A stretch of 64,000 nucleotides of DNA, taken from Paramarasmius palmivorus. Lineage: Eukaryota > Basidiomycota > Agaricomycetes > Agaricales > Marasmiaceae. The DNA is taken from positions 62,001 to 126,000 of the forward strand of contig JAYKXP010000049.1 of the NCBI GenBank assembly GCA_037176845.1, given 5' to 3'. How positions within the stretch are numbered: position 1 is the first letter of the stretch; the number at the start of each line of letters is the position of its first letter. The notes beneath the pieces were generated by a model. That model was not told the DNA's origin, made no database searches, and was given only the letters and a program-made list of their open reading frames with translations. A program made the position numbers and the translations under genes. Below, piece after piece: positions 1-10,800 of the stretch.

Positions 1-1083
1 GATTGCACAGCAGCTTTGTCCCGAGTTGAACATTGCCCCTAATATATTGTGAGTACCGCAAGAAGGACAGAAACGAAAGAAACCGTACCATCGACCAACT
101 CCGCAGCGGTATAGTCGATATCTGCATCTGGACGGACATACGCTGGGTCTTTACCTCCAAGCTACACAACACAAAGCGTGAACATACGACCATGGGCCAA
201 ACAAAACACTCACCTCCAAACCAACACCCTTAAACCCACTCGCCTTCACAGCCGTCTCCTCCACCGATCGTCCACCAACCACACTCCCGGTAAACGACAC
301 AAAATCCACTGCAGGATGGGCCACCGCGAACGAAGTAAGCGACGGGGACATGTGTGTAACCTGGATAATATCCTTCGGGACACCAGCACGTACAAGTGCA
401 GTAGCGAACCTTTCAGCCGTAAGAGGCGTTTGTGGGGACGGTTTGAGGATGACGGCGTTACCTGCTACGATGGCAGGTAAGACAGAGTTGATTGAGACGA
501 GGTAAGGGAAGCTGTGGCCATGAATGTTCATTATTGACTGGCAGTCGCCAGATGCGTTGAAAACTCACTTCCAAGGTGCAATTACTAGCACGACACCCAG
601 AGGAACGCGTTTGATGTATCGTTTGAACCCTGGTGCATCGGTATCTTCAAGACCGACATCTGCTAGTGATTTTTCTGCGATAGAGAGCATATAATCTGCA
701 CGACCGAGGAAGCCTTTGACTTCTCCTGGGCCTTGGGATACGGGTCTAGCATGAGAAATGAGCAAATGTCGAGATATGGAATAGACTCGTACTCACCGAC
801 CCATTTGAAGAGTGAGTTCCATGGGCAACTCGTCGCCCATTGCTTTGAACTCTTCCTAGAACCACCACATGAATTCAGAAAGAAAAGAAGAAGGAAAGGT
901 CCAACAACGTACCATAAACTTGCGCCCAATCTCAATCCTTTCCTTCAATGGCACCTTTGCCCAAGCTTTTTGAGCTGTCTGAGCATTGCGAATAGCAGAA
1001 TCGAGCTCTGATTCAGATGGATAGGTGCGTGTCACGTAGGGCTGTTGGTTATGAGGTGTAATGGTCGTTTGAGTTTCTGCCAT
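1..1083 (-). CDS. aldehyde dehydrogenase, N-terminal part (cut by window edge)
   Basis: NAD(P)-dependent aldehyde dehydrogenase, oxidising an aldehyde to the acid. Only the N-terminal part is here because the gene runs off base 1. Exons read in order give an N-terminus beginning MAETQTT, the segment EEFKAMGDELPMELTLQMG, the cofactor-domain motif VIAPWNFPYLVSIN (joined across an intron ending near 515), GNAVILKPSPQTPL, the FTGS turn, GVGLELGGKDPAYV, and finally FNSGQSCC at bases 1-30. The last motif carries the catalytic cysteine, so the active site sits at the window edge. The start chosen is the ATG at 1083; an in-frame ATG at 1110 adds nine residues. No targeting sequence is obvious, so a cytosolic enzyme is inferred. 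The substrate cannot be told from this part; the motifs resemble the semialdehyde/broad-specificity fungal group. At least four introns interrupt the coding sequence. Confidence 0.92.
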
Positions 1084-1203
1084 GGTGGTAGTAATCAGAC
1101 TGCAAATCAATCTCGGATCCCAGATAAGACCGGCTATAATTATTTAACCACTACATAGCAGGGTATCGTTCTTTAACAGACTCGTAATATACTATAGTGA
1201 GCT

Positions 1204-2421
1204 CTATGCAGCATCTTCACCCCTCGAATCAATGAGTCTAGCAATAGACGCCGTATGTCGATGCCCTTTCTTTGCCGGTGTAGACGAAGACGGTTTCCTG
1301 ACATCCACCTCTGCCTCTTCGTCATCGCTCGGCAAATCAAAATCCGCTTCAACCCTAGGCGTCGATGGCGCCTCCAGTCCATATATCGAGTACTTGTTCC
1401 TCTGTCTCCCATTAGCACCACCAGCACCAGGCGGACTAGTCGCCCTTTCTCCCTTGAGCGCATCCGGCAAAAACACATAAAAGAACCCAACAGCCATACA
1501 CGCTCCTCCAACCACATCAACAAGGTAATGATGCGTCAAATACATCGTTGACCAGTACAGCACCCCTGCGTACCCCCATGCATACTTTGTCGTCCACGGG
1601 AAAAAGTGCGACAAGAACAGCGCATCGAGTGTCGCTGTTGCACTATGCAACGACGGAAATGCGCCGAATACGAGAGGTGAATTGGTGAATGCCGTTGTGT
1701 ATCCCTGGGAGTGGAATAGGCGGTCGATACGGATAAGACCGCCTGGTGAACCTTTGATTGCGTAGTTGGCTGGTGTGAGGCCGTATACGAGCTCATACCA
1801 AGGTGCAGCGCATGGGAAGAATAGCTGGATGAGTACACCTGTTAGGTTCATGTACCCCAATACGGCAGCGAAGAGGTGCAGGGATTCCTTGGGTCGGAAA
1901 ACCCACAGGAAAAAGGCGAGTATGAATGGGAACGTGTAGTGTAGGACGCCATAAGGCAGCCATGCGAGAATGTCGAGAATAGAATGTGTGTACCGGGTGA
2001 GAATGTCACTAATATTAGCGCCATATAAAACGGACTCTAGGGTGGGTAGGAGAGCGACGGAGATGTTGGGTCGCCAGTCAGGCGGAATAAAGCGGGAAGA
2101 GAAGAATGAGAGGAGATAGGTGAAGACTGGGATAGCTGGCAGGAAGAATTGCGATGTGAGAGGAATGAGTAGCGCAGTCGCAAACAGGACTATCACTGCC
2201 AGTTTAAACAGGATGTGTAGTGGAAGCAGGTATATCCAGAACGACGCCAATCCCAAGTGAAAAATGTAGACTGCATCCGACGCAGTAAATGTATGATTTT
2301 GTACTTTTTGGATAGTTTTCTGAGGTGAAAGAGACTTGTCCAGGCGGTTCACGGCCGATATGAACGCCCGTACAAGTGGTCGTAGCATCGTGAAAAGGTG
2401 AGGCAGGCTGTCACACGTCAC
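1204..2421 (-). CDS. AUR1: inositol phosphorylceramide synthase catalytic subunit
   Basis: Transfers phosphoinositol from phosphatidylinositol to (phyto)ceramide in the Golgi, the fungal-specific step of sphingolipid synthesis and the target of aureobasidin A. It is an intronless reading frame of 405 codons, close to the length of yeast Aur1. Several hydrophobic segments span about residues 50-330. The PAP2-type active-site signatures are clear: GSPGGLIRIDR, then FGAFPSLHSATATLDA with its catalytic histidine, then MYLTHHYLVDVVGG with the second histidine and aspartate. The C-terminal roughly 80 residues are hydrophilic, acidic and Ser-rich, presumably cytosolic. Two starts are possible: ATG at 2421, or ATG at 2388 (MLRPLVRAF), which I find equally plausible. 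It is transcribed in the same direction as the casein kinase upstream. Confidence 0.95.
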   Translation of the reverse strand: MTCDSLPHLFTMLRPLVRAFISAVNRLDKSLSPQKTIQKVQNHTFTASDAVYIFHLGLASFWIYLLPLHILFKLAVIVLFATALLIPLTSQFFLPAIPVFTYLLSFFSSRFIPPDWRPNISVALLPTLESVLYGANISDILTRYTHSILDILAWLPYGVLHYTFPFILAFFLWVFRPKESLHLFAAVLGYMNLTGVLIQLFFPCAAPWYELVYGLTPANYAIKGSPGGLIRIDRLFHSQGYTTAFTNSPLVFGAFPSLHSATATLDALFLSHFFPWTTKYAWGYAGVLYWSTMYLTHHYLVDVVGGACMAVGFFYVFLPDALKGERATSPPGAGGANGRQRNKYSIYGLEAPSTPRVEADFDLPSDDEEAEVDVRKPSSSTPAKKGHRHTASIARLIDSRGEDAA

Positions 2422-2908
2422 GCTGCGGTGTTGAATCAGCGGTACTAGGCCTTACTAGGCGAGAGCATGCCATTGCGTGTAATACATAGCGACTACAGGC
2501 GACAAGGTCCATAACATATGTACACGATTAGAGTATATTATATACAGCATAATGACGGAGACAAAGAAATAGAGCCTCCGAATCATTGGCAAGGGGATGC
2601 GTCAAGGCTATCCCCAAACCAAGCAACGAACAAAACATGGCATGCGTGAACCCAAAAAAAGCCATGGCCTGACGCGCAGGTCAATCATGGTGGATATAGC
2701 AGGTGGATGCATGGTCTATCGATATCGATTCAATTCTCCGTCAGCCAGTCACTCAATACAGATAGACCAGTCAACCCACCTTGGAGCCGCAAAAGGCTTC
2801 CTCCTGAAGCCCCATACCTAATCCTAGCTCAAATCCAAACCATTCCCAATAAACATAGTCATACAACATATCTCATTCAACTTCTCTTCTTCTCCGGCAT
2901 GACGACAT
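2422..2908. other. intergenic region, AUR1 promoter side
   Basis: 487 nt between the AUR1 start and the casein kinase stop, both on the minus strand. It contains a TA-rich stretch around 2531-2550 that could serve AUR1 transcription. No gene is supported in it. Confidence 0.5.
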
Positions 2909-4301
2909 TCAGCGCCGCCTTTTTGGCACTTGGTCCAGTTCTGCTGCTAGTGCACGTTTGTTACATGCTTCACAGAACCTGCCACCCCCACCACCTGCTG
3001 TTCCCGGAGATTCTACATGATTATCAGTATGTATAGATGAATGGAGATGAACGCCCATACCTGAATTGCTCCGTCTCATATGTCGATGTCCAGGATGTGA
3101 AGACGAATCACTCGGCGGCGATGGTACAGACCAATCAAACACGCCATCATACTCAATGCCAGCCCGCTCAGCCAACCCCCGGAACAGCGCCCGTAATCCG
3201 TCGTAGTCGGGCAAGTCGGTAAAGGACAGGTGGCGTGTGTACCTGCACAGTAATGCGTTAGCCAGGGTATTTTCAAAAGAAGTGAAAAGGATCAAACTGA
3301 GAAGGCAAGGGAACGACCCGACAAATGGAAGGCGACTTACTTGTAAAACACTGAAAACTCTTCCGGCAACCCTTTACAAAGCGTGTCTTCCTTCTCCACC
3401 TTCAACTTGGCGTCCCGTATCAAATTCCATGTATGTGTCGTCGGGTTATAAGTCGCTGGGTCGACACCAGCAGGTGGGTGCGTAGGAGCGCGTAACTTTC
3501 GCCATGGGAGCGTCCCACGCAAAAAGTAGACAAGCATGTACGCGAGGCTCTCCAAATCGTCTCTTCTTGACGACTCGATACCGAGATGCGTATTGAGCGC
3601 CGCAAATAGCGAAGTCCCAACACCGTGCAACCCATTATCATTTTGATGATAAGGTATGTGTTCGCCCGTGAGTGGATCACGGTACTTTTTAGCGAGACCA
3701 AAGTCGATAATGTTCACCGTCGTCTCGGACGTGGGCGTTGAAGCTGAAGCGCGACCCATGACAAAATTTGCTGGTTTGATATCTCGGTGTAGGAGGTGGT
3801 TGTTGTGGATGTATTTTATCCGCGAAAGACATTGGTCTGCGAGGAGTAGGACGGTCTTTAATGAGAAACTCCTATTGCACATCTTGAACAGGTCCTCTAA
3901 ACTGGGACCAAGCAAATCGATGACCATAACGTTGTAGGGACCTTGCTTGCCACTGTACATGAGGAAAGGAACTCCTGGTGCGCCCATGAGACGTTTGTAG
4001 ATTTGGGATTCGGTGGTGAGAGGCGATTGGCCTCTGTGAACATGATGTAATTGGGGCTGAGATTTCGATTTTCGAATCGTATGCTGGGGGTGGGGAAGAG
4101 GATGAGGTGGGTGGTACGGTTCGAGCTTGATAGCTACTTGTTTATTGGCAATGTGGTGAGTTCCAAGGAAGACGGTCCCTGGAAGAGTGGCTCGTGTTAG
4201 AGGGGTGCCGTCAGAGAAAAAATGTCAGCTCGACGCGCACCACAGCCGCCATTCGCGATTTCCTGCTCCAGAATATATTTTCCGCCAAATTTAAATTCCA
4301 T
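2909..4301 (-). CDS. casein kinase I family protein kinase
   Basis: Ser/Thr kinase of the CK1 family. Exons are 4301-4241, 4178-3341 and 3242-2909, giving 410 residues. The start MEFKFGGKYILEQEIANGG leads into the glycine loop, followed by VAIKLE (catalytic Lys), HRDIKPANFVMG (catalytic loop) and IDFGLAKKYRD (Mg-binding loop), then CK1-type SRRDDLESLAYMLVYFLRG and the LPDYDGLR block after the second intron. The usual CK1 catalytic loop is DIKPDNF; here the Asp is Ala, while the metal-binding Asn is kept. An N-lobe insertion rich in His/Pro/Ser lies between VAIKLE and SQIYKRL. The tail is short, basic and lacks the terminal Cys pair of membrane-anchored yeast Yck kinases, so a soluble kinase is inferred. 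An optional in-frame 48-nt intron may exist near 3000-3050. Confidence 0.92.
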
Positions 4302-4572
4302 GTTGAGGTGAAGGAGGTGGTGGTGGAAGGACAAGTAGGAGGTCCAAGTTTTTCAACCAAAAACATGTGGGATTATAATTAGTCAGCAAAGGTACATGCA
4401 TCTTGGGGCTACTGTACAACGACAACGACGATGTTGCAAAACAAGTTTCATACAGTTCATACACATACACTATTCGTACATATACATAGTTTCATATTTC
4501 ACTTCATCTGCGACACCATTGAGGACATCAACATCACGAATCGACGCCGGGCATAATGGAAACTACCTACTA

Positions 4573-4920
4573 CTATTTCATAGCACGTAGCAACCTGGAA
4601 TGTTTCTCTTCCAAATCAGCCAGATGTTGACCAATTCCCAGGATCCATTCATCAACCTCCTCCAAGAATGATTCCGTAGATGTACTGGAAGATGTCGACG
4701 TGGCGGACCCAGTGGAAGATATCGAGGTGTGCCGCCCATGATGAGACTGCCGTGATTGGGACATGGGTAATGATAGTAAGGAGGTCTCGCTAACGGCAGA
4801 ATTCTGCCTTGAATGCGAATTTAATAATCGCAAAGGATTCTGAGGAGGTCGAGGAGGTAAAGCGTCCGAATCCTGTCGAGTGTGGTGCATTCTAGTGGGC
4901 AGGGAAGTTATCATGATCAA
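4573..4920 (-). CDS. small Ser-rich hypothetical protein
   Basis: A 115-codon single-exon reading frame; the likelier start may be the ATG at 4890 (MHHTRQDSDALPPRPPQNP). The N-terminal two thirds are Ser/His/Arg-rich and low complexity, with a long run of Ser and Thr. The C-terminus, EEVDEWILGIGQHLADLEEK, looks like an amphipathic helix. I do not recognise the family. The ordered C-terminal helix after a disordered segment is typical of small regulatory or adaptor proteins, but that is inference. It lies between the CK1 gene and MAGO on the same strand. Confidence 0.5.
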   Translation of the reverse strand: MIMITSLPTRMHHTRQDSDALPPRPPQNPLRLLNSHSRQNSAVSETSLLSLPMSQSRQSHHGRHTSISSTGSATSTSSSTSTESFLEEVDEWILGIGQHLADLEEKHSRLLRAMK

Positions 4921-5314
4921 CGGGCACTCACCGCGGGATACTTATATATCCGTCACCATGGCATTATATTTACACTTACTTATGCGCAAGTATCACCCAG
5001 ACACCATTGTTGGCATGGTATTCGCGGTACTTGATTTATATAACCTGTGCCATCCCACGTCCCAAAATGACATTCGAGCAAAAAGAGCAATACACGTTCA
5101 TTCATTTGTAGATTTGCAACTATAGCCTATAATAACTGAATCATGTCATTAGACGTTTGTGCATTTTCCTGATATGGAAAGACTCACCAGAGACATAATC
5201 TGCACGCTATCTTGACGATTTTTGGGTGAGCTGAATTGAGCCTGAGAGTATAGCTCTCGTCTCAGCCAAATGCATTGACCTGATATGGTAACGCGCACGA
5301 TTCCACCCAGCAAT
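4921..5314. other. intergenic region
   Basis: About 390 nt between the small Ser-rich protein and the MAGO stop. A TATATA-like block near 4945-4975 lies upstream of the small gene. No further gene is seen. Confidence 0.4.
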
Positions 5315-6068
5315 TTAGATGGGCTTGATCTTGAAGTGAAGCGAGATCAGCGAAAATACCAGACACTGTCCAGATCGTCAGCGAAGCGTTCTCGACTCGT
5401 TCGGTAATGAGCAGCCTACCCGAAGATCTTGGATGAGGTAGTAAAAGACCCGCAGGCCTTCAGGATCTTCGGAATCCTGAATGTCCACGAGAGAACCAAT
5501 TTTAGCAGTCTGTAGGCACAGCAGGGATCAGACAGCTATAATAGGATGCAGATACATATCAAAAACATACCTCAAACGCGATGTGGTCGTTGCCAATCCT
5601 AATTTCCAACTCTTGCTTCCCAACAATATTCTTTTTAGGCCAGTTGGTGTCGTCTTCCTTTACGATTTCGCTGGCCTCAACGATGCGCTTGAGCTCCTTT
5701 ACGACGAGCGGACCGATCCACACTAGCGAAATGGAAGCTCGCATGAGCAACTGATCCTCTTAAGCGAAAACGAAAAGATGCACATACTCTCTTTTCTGAT
5801 CAAACTGTCATTCCTATAGTTCGAGTTGTTGGCGTATCGAAGCCTTCCATGCGAATACTCAAACTCCAAGAATTCGTGTCCGTGTTTGCCAGAATGACCG
5901 GTGCTTTATACAGCAGATTTTTGTAGAAGTCAGTGAAACTTGGGCTTTTCGATCAGATGTTAACGCACTAGTATCTGATTCAGTCAAACTAGTCAGCAAG
6001 ATATAGTTTCATGGTATAATAGTAGCGTACCGTAGGTAAAAAGGATCGTTTTCCGTTGACGAGGACAT
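5315..6068 (-). CDS. MAGO: Mago nashi, exon junction complex core subunit
   Basis: Mago binds Y14 and locks eIF4A3 onto spliced mRNA in the exon junction complex. Six exons (6068-6031, 5974-5969, 5903-5788, 5722-5571, 5509-5420, 5365-5315) give exactly 150 residues, the normal family length. The protein carries [86 protein letters not shown] and the terminal SLHFKIKPI, all hallmarks of Mago. The second exon is only 6 nt (ATACTA) and supplies the conserved Tyr-Tyr of LRYY; without it the frame stays open but the two tyrosines are lost. Introns are 54-65 nt. The gene is not seen by simple single-frame scanning because every exon is short. Confidence 0.95.
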
Positions 6069-6479
6069 GGTGGTTCGAGTTGAGGTTCAGGCAATTTTGT
6101 GTGACACTCACAGTCACGGTCACACAATTGAATTATCACACGCGTCCATTCTTTCTGGAAACTCCCACCGCTAAATTACAGTATGCCCACACTTAGGTTG
6201 GGTCAGAACGAGTGAGCGCTGAATTCCAAAACTATTGTACTTCACACTGATTGAACAACAAATAGCAACGTCTACTTGAAACGGACCCATGATGGTTTCA
6301 CTTCTCGCAGTGCCAGTGCCAAGCACTGTTGATAGGTTAGCGCTTTGACGGAACCCTATTGCACCCTTCTAATCTCACCATTGTGTTCTTTCTGTATCCA
6401 TGCTCAAGACTAGGGAAAGGGCAAGGCCGTTGACTCGGATGCCAGCCTGCGAATGAGAATCTCCAACTTTAAGGCGAAA
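6069..6479. other. intergenic region
   Basis: About 410 nt between the MAGO start and the relic beginning near 6480. It holds MAGO promoter sequence; I see no coding signal. Confidence 0.4.
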
Positions 6480-7260
6480 TCAAGCGAACCCGCGACCTGC
6501 CAGACCCTGTACGAAGGCGAAATCACAGTGACACGATGTGCGAAACCCGCTACGCACGACGGTATCCCTCCGACTCGTTGCAAGCTTCACCGCACATAAT
6601 ACTGTACACTGACCAGAAAAAGACAAGGACGCGTCAAAGATCGTCGATCCGAACGCTATACTCCCATCACTATCAGAGGTAGCTAGGTTGTGTGAGCTCA
6701 CCAGGACAATGCAATCGGCTACTGAACATCTCAATAAGACAGAGGAACGCACATTTAATCTCTACACAGAAGGCGGACGCGGCCTCTAGGGATCTTAAAT
6801 CTTCGATTGGCGAATTTCGACGACAATGGCAGTCTCGTGGTCGCACTTTCGAAGCCCCGGCTGCAGTGCGTCACCCAGTCAACGCAGGAAATAGAGGTGA
6901 ATTCGAATGGAATATAAACGTAACTGCTTGCGATATTCTCTATGGGACGGGTCGACCTTCCGTGCGGGAGCAATTGATACGCCCGCAAATGGGTGGTAAG
7001 GATGCCAGGGGTCTTTTTTGAATTCAGGCAGTTCCCCGTCAGGTACTCTGTCCTCATGGATATCAAGCCCTATTGCCATCCTTTTGATATGTTTCGAATT
7101 GCAGCTTCGGCCGCTCTTCGGGTGCGAGAGTTTGCTGATGGGAAATACAGCGAACTCAAGTACGCGAGGGAGCATCTTCCTTGGTCACCACCAGGGTGGA
7201 ATGTGGCATCCTACGAAGAGCAACTAAAAGGCCTGGACGACCGAACCGAAAGGAAAAATC
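6480..7260 (+). pseudogene. decayed copy of the unknown Cys/His family at 52-57 kb
   Basis: Two stretches match the two large genes at 51962-54375 and 55084-57448. Bases 6490-6620 read CQTLYEGEITVTRCAKPATH and then PPTRCKLHRT followed by a stop (TAA 6597-6599) and YCTLT, matching the N-terminal CQTL..EITRC..PATHG..RC..HH.QYC module of those genes. Bases 6825-6950 read RGRTFEAP ... DILYG, and after a frame change near 7000-7015 the other frame continues with EFRQFPVRYSVLMDIKPYCH and GKYSELKYARE, matching the C-terminal module. The middle exons of the family are missing. Stop codons, a frameshift and the lost middle make this a dead copy. It lies on the opposite strand from the live copies, about 45 kb away. 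Confidence 0.85.
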
Positions 7261-7852
7261 TTTGGAACTGTCATTGTAGCTTAAGCCTGCGGCCTGTTCA
7301 CCTACGAACCTGCTTAAAGGGAAACCAGGCAACTTTAGCTATGTCTTTCTTCAAAAAATATCCACACGCATGCATTTCATGAGTCAATTTGCACCCGTCC
7401 TATTATTACTGAACGACGAGTAAAATGACATTTGAGCTACTCAAACCGCAGATCGGGATATTGTGCAAGACGGACAAATTGAAGGCATTTATTAAACGGT
7501 ATGGGATCCCGCCCGTCTATTTGGTAGTACAAGTTCGACCAGCCATCTTTCCTTGCTAGATTCCTCCCCTGAGCACGGCATATTCTCTAGATTCCACTCT
7601 TCTCTCCGAAACGTTTCCCATACTTCTGTGTCAGAGTTAGACAACTGTTCACCAAAGTAACTAATCAGCTTTGGGTCGCATCGCCGTCTGACAGAGTCTA
7701 TCAGATGAATAAATACTTTCACTGTTTTCCTTAGCTGCTACGAGAGTCGCAAGGTATTAGCGGGCTGCGCCCGCGCCTTCTAGTAACTGATAAGATACCT
7801 CTGTACGGGCGCTTACACGAATAGAAAAAAAAGGTGCGAGTCACGAGTCAAT
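7261..7852. other. intergenic region upstream of VAS1
   Basis: About 590 nt. A minus-strand open stretch at 7492-7722 (76 codons, MKVFIHLIDSV...) exists but I cannot link it to any family and do not call it a gene. The 3' end is the VAS1 promoter. Confidence 0.4.
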
Positions 7853-10800
7853 GTGACTCGAATGCTGGCTGGATATCGATTTCGAGCAGCATTCCGACTT
7901 CGTCTCCATCGATCCATCATGTCCACTACTCCCCCTCCCCAGCAAGAAACTAAAAGTGCCGCAAAGAAGAAGGCAAAGCAGCTCGAAAAAGAGGCAAAGT
8001 TAGCTGCCAAGGCGCTCAAGGCTACTGCTACTCCCTCGGCACCTAAACAACCCAAGGCTGAGAAGGAGAAGGAGAAGAAGGATGAAGAAGAACCATTTGT
8101 GAATACTACTCCCAAAGGCGAAAAGAAGGACTTGTCCCAGCCTATGGCAGTAGGATACAATCCTACAGCTGTAGAATCGGCATGGTACGACTGGTGGCTT
8201 GCTCAAGGCTTCTTTAAACCTCAACTCACACCCAACGGCGACCCAAAACCCGAGGGTCTGTTCGTTATACCTGCTCCTCCACCAAATGTCACCGGAAGTC
8301 TGCATATTGGACACGCTTTGACGACCGCAATTCAAGATACGTTGGTGAGATGGAATAGAATGTTGGGCAAGACGACTTTGTTCGCGCCAGGTTTCGATCA
8401 TGCGGGGATATCGACGCAGAGCGTGGTCGAGAAGAGATTATTCAAAACGGAGGGGAAAACGAGACATGATCTTGGAAGAGAGAGATTTTTGGAGACGGTC
8501 ATGGATTGGAAGAATGAGTGAGTGCATCTTACTTCTATCGTGAATCTGATTCTGACTATGACCAAAGGTACCAAGCAAGAATAACAAACCAACTCCAGCG
8601 TCTGGGTGGCTCGTACGACTGGGATCGTGCCGCCTTTACAATGTCACCTCAACTCTCGAAAGCCGTCATAGAGACCTTTTGTCGATTACACGAAGACGGA
8701 GTCATCTATCGCGCCAACCGTCTCGTCAATTGGTGTGTTAGGCTTAATACTACCCTATCTAATCTTGAGGTGTGCCTTCTATACTTTGTAATGTCATTCG
8801 ATACTGACGCATTATTAGGTCGACCAAGTTCAACTAACAGGTCGTACACTTCTCCCTGTTCCAGGGTACGACGCCAAAGAGAAGTTCGAGTTCGGTGTGC
8901 TGACAAGTTTCGCGTATCCTATTGAGGGGTCGGGTGAGTTCGCGTTCCGTTTAGTGACTCCGTTGCTTGTTGTTCCCACTCCTTGCCTCTCCGTCTTTTG
9001 GAAAACTAAGATTGACATCCCTTCTAGACGAAAAGCTCATTGTAGCAACAACCCGTCCTGAAACAATGCTCGGTGATACCGCTATCGCTGTCCATCCCTC
9101 TGACGCTCGCTATACCCATCTGCATAACAAGTACGCCATACATCCTTTCATCCCCAACCGTCGCCTCGTCATCATACCCGATGAAATGGTTGACCCCGCT
9201 TTTGGTACCGGTGCTGTCAAAATAACACCTGCACACGATCCCAATGACTATGAATGTGGTGTACGTCACAAACTCGAATTCATCAACATCCTCAATGACG
9301 ATGGCACGCTCAACGCGTCTTGTGGAGAGTTTGCTGGGATGAAGAGGTTCCATGCACGTGTCAAAGTTATACAGGCGTTGCAAGAGAAGGGGCTTTACAT
9401 TGAAGCAAAAGATAACCCGATGCAAATCCCTGTATGTTCGAAGTCGGGGGATGTTATCGAGCCTGTGTTGAAGCCACAGTGGTGGGTGAAGTGCACACCG
9501 CTTGCGGAAGAGGCACTGAAGAGGACGAGGGAAGGTGAGCTGGAGGTTCTACCGAAACAGAGCGCGGCAGAGTGGGAGAGATGGTTGGAGGGCATACAGG
9601 ACTGGTGTATAAGTAGACAGTTGTGGTGGGGCCACCGGGTCCCAGCGTATTATGTTCAAATAGAGGGACAGACGAGAGATGTATGTGCCACTTCTCTCCC
9701 CATGAACGATTTCTTCGTTTCACGTACTAACATTTACAGACGAGCGACACGAACAATTGGGTTGTAGGGCGTACATTAGAAGAAGCTACAGCTCGCGCCG
9801 AAAAGGTTGCCAACGGAAAAAAGTTCACCTTAGAGCAAGATGAGGACGTGTTGGATACTTGGTTCAGTTCTGGGTTGTGGCCGTTTAGTATCTTGGGGTG
9901 GCCTGATAAGGTTTGTGTCATTCTATTCTTCGTAATTCCACCACGATTCTACCCCCACATACAACTCAAAACTTACAAAGAGACTCACATGTCCACACAG
10001 ACACCCGATCTGCAAACGTTCTACCCAGCTACTCTCCTTGAAACCGGATGGGATATCATTTTCTTCTGGGTGGCTAGGATGGTTATGCTGGGCATTAAGC
10101 TAACAGGGAAGGTACCCTTCGAGCAAGTCTACTGCCATGCTATGATTCGGGATGCACACGGTAGAAAGATGAGCAAGAGTTTGGGGAACGTCATTGATCC
10201 TATCGACGTTATTCAGGTAGGCTGTCTTCTGTTTCACTGGCATGCAATATAATTTTGCTCTAAACAATGGTCAATGCAAATCTAGGGTTTATCACTCGAA
10301 AAACTTCATGAAAAACTCTACGAAGGTAACCTCGATGAGAAGGAGATCAACAAGGCCAAAGCGGGGCAAAAGAAGGATTTCCCCAAGGGTATCCCTCAGT
10401 GCGGGACTGATGCGTTGAGGTTTGCCCTATGTGCATATTCCAGTGGAGGTATGTTCTCTTTCTTATACTGTAATCAAGGTATACAAATGCTGACTTCCAT
10501 GTAGGCCGAGATATCAACCTTGAAATACTTCGTGTCGAAGGATACCGCAAGTTCTGTAACAAGATATTCAATGCCACGAAATTCGCAATGCTCAAGCTGG
10601 ACGAGGACTTCGTGCCTCAAGAAAATGCCAAGGTAGCCAATCCCCGCCTTCCGTTGTACTCTTCCATGATGCTTACGTGCGCACGTCCAGCCCTCTGGCA
10701 ATGAATCCCTCGTTGAAAAATGGATTCTGCACAAGCTCAACCTCGCCGCCGCCGAGATCAACACTCAGCTCGAAGCGAGGAATTTCATGAGCGCCACGAA

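Noticed and set aside
7492..7722. Minus-strand open frame of 76 codons upstream of VAS1.
   Set aside because: No homologue that I recognise, no splice context and it lies where the VAS1 promoter is expected.
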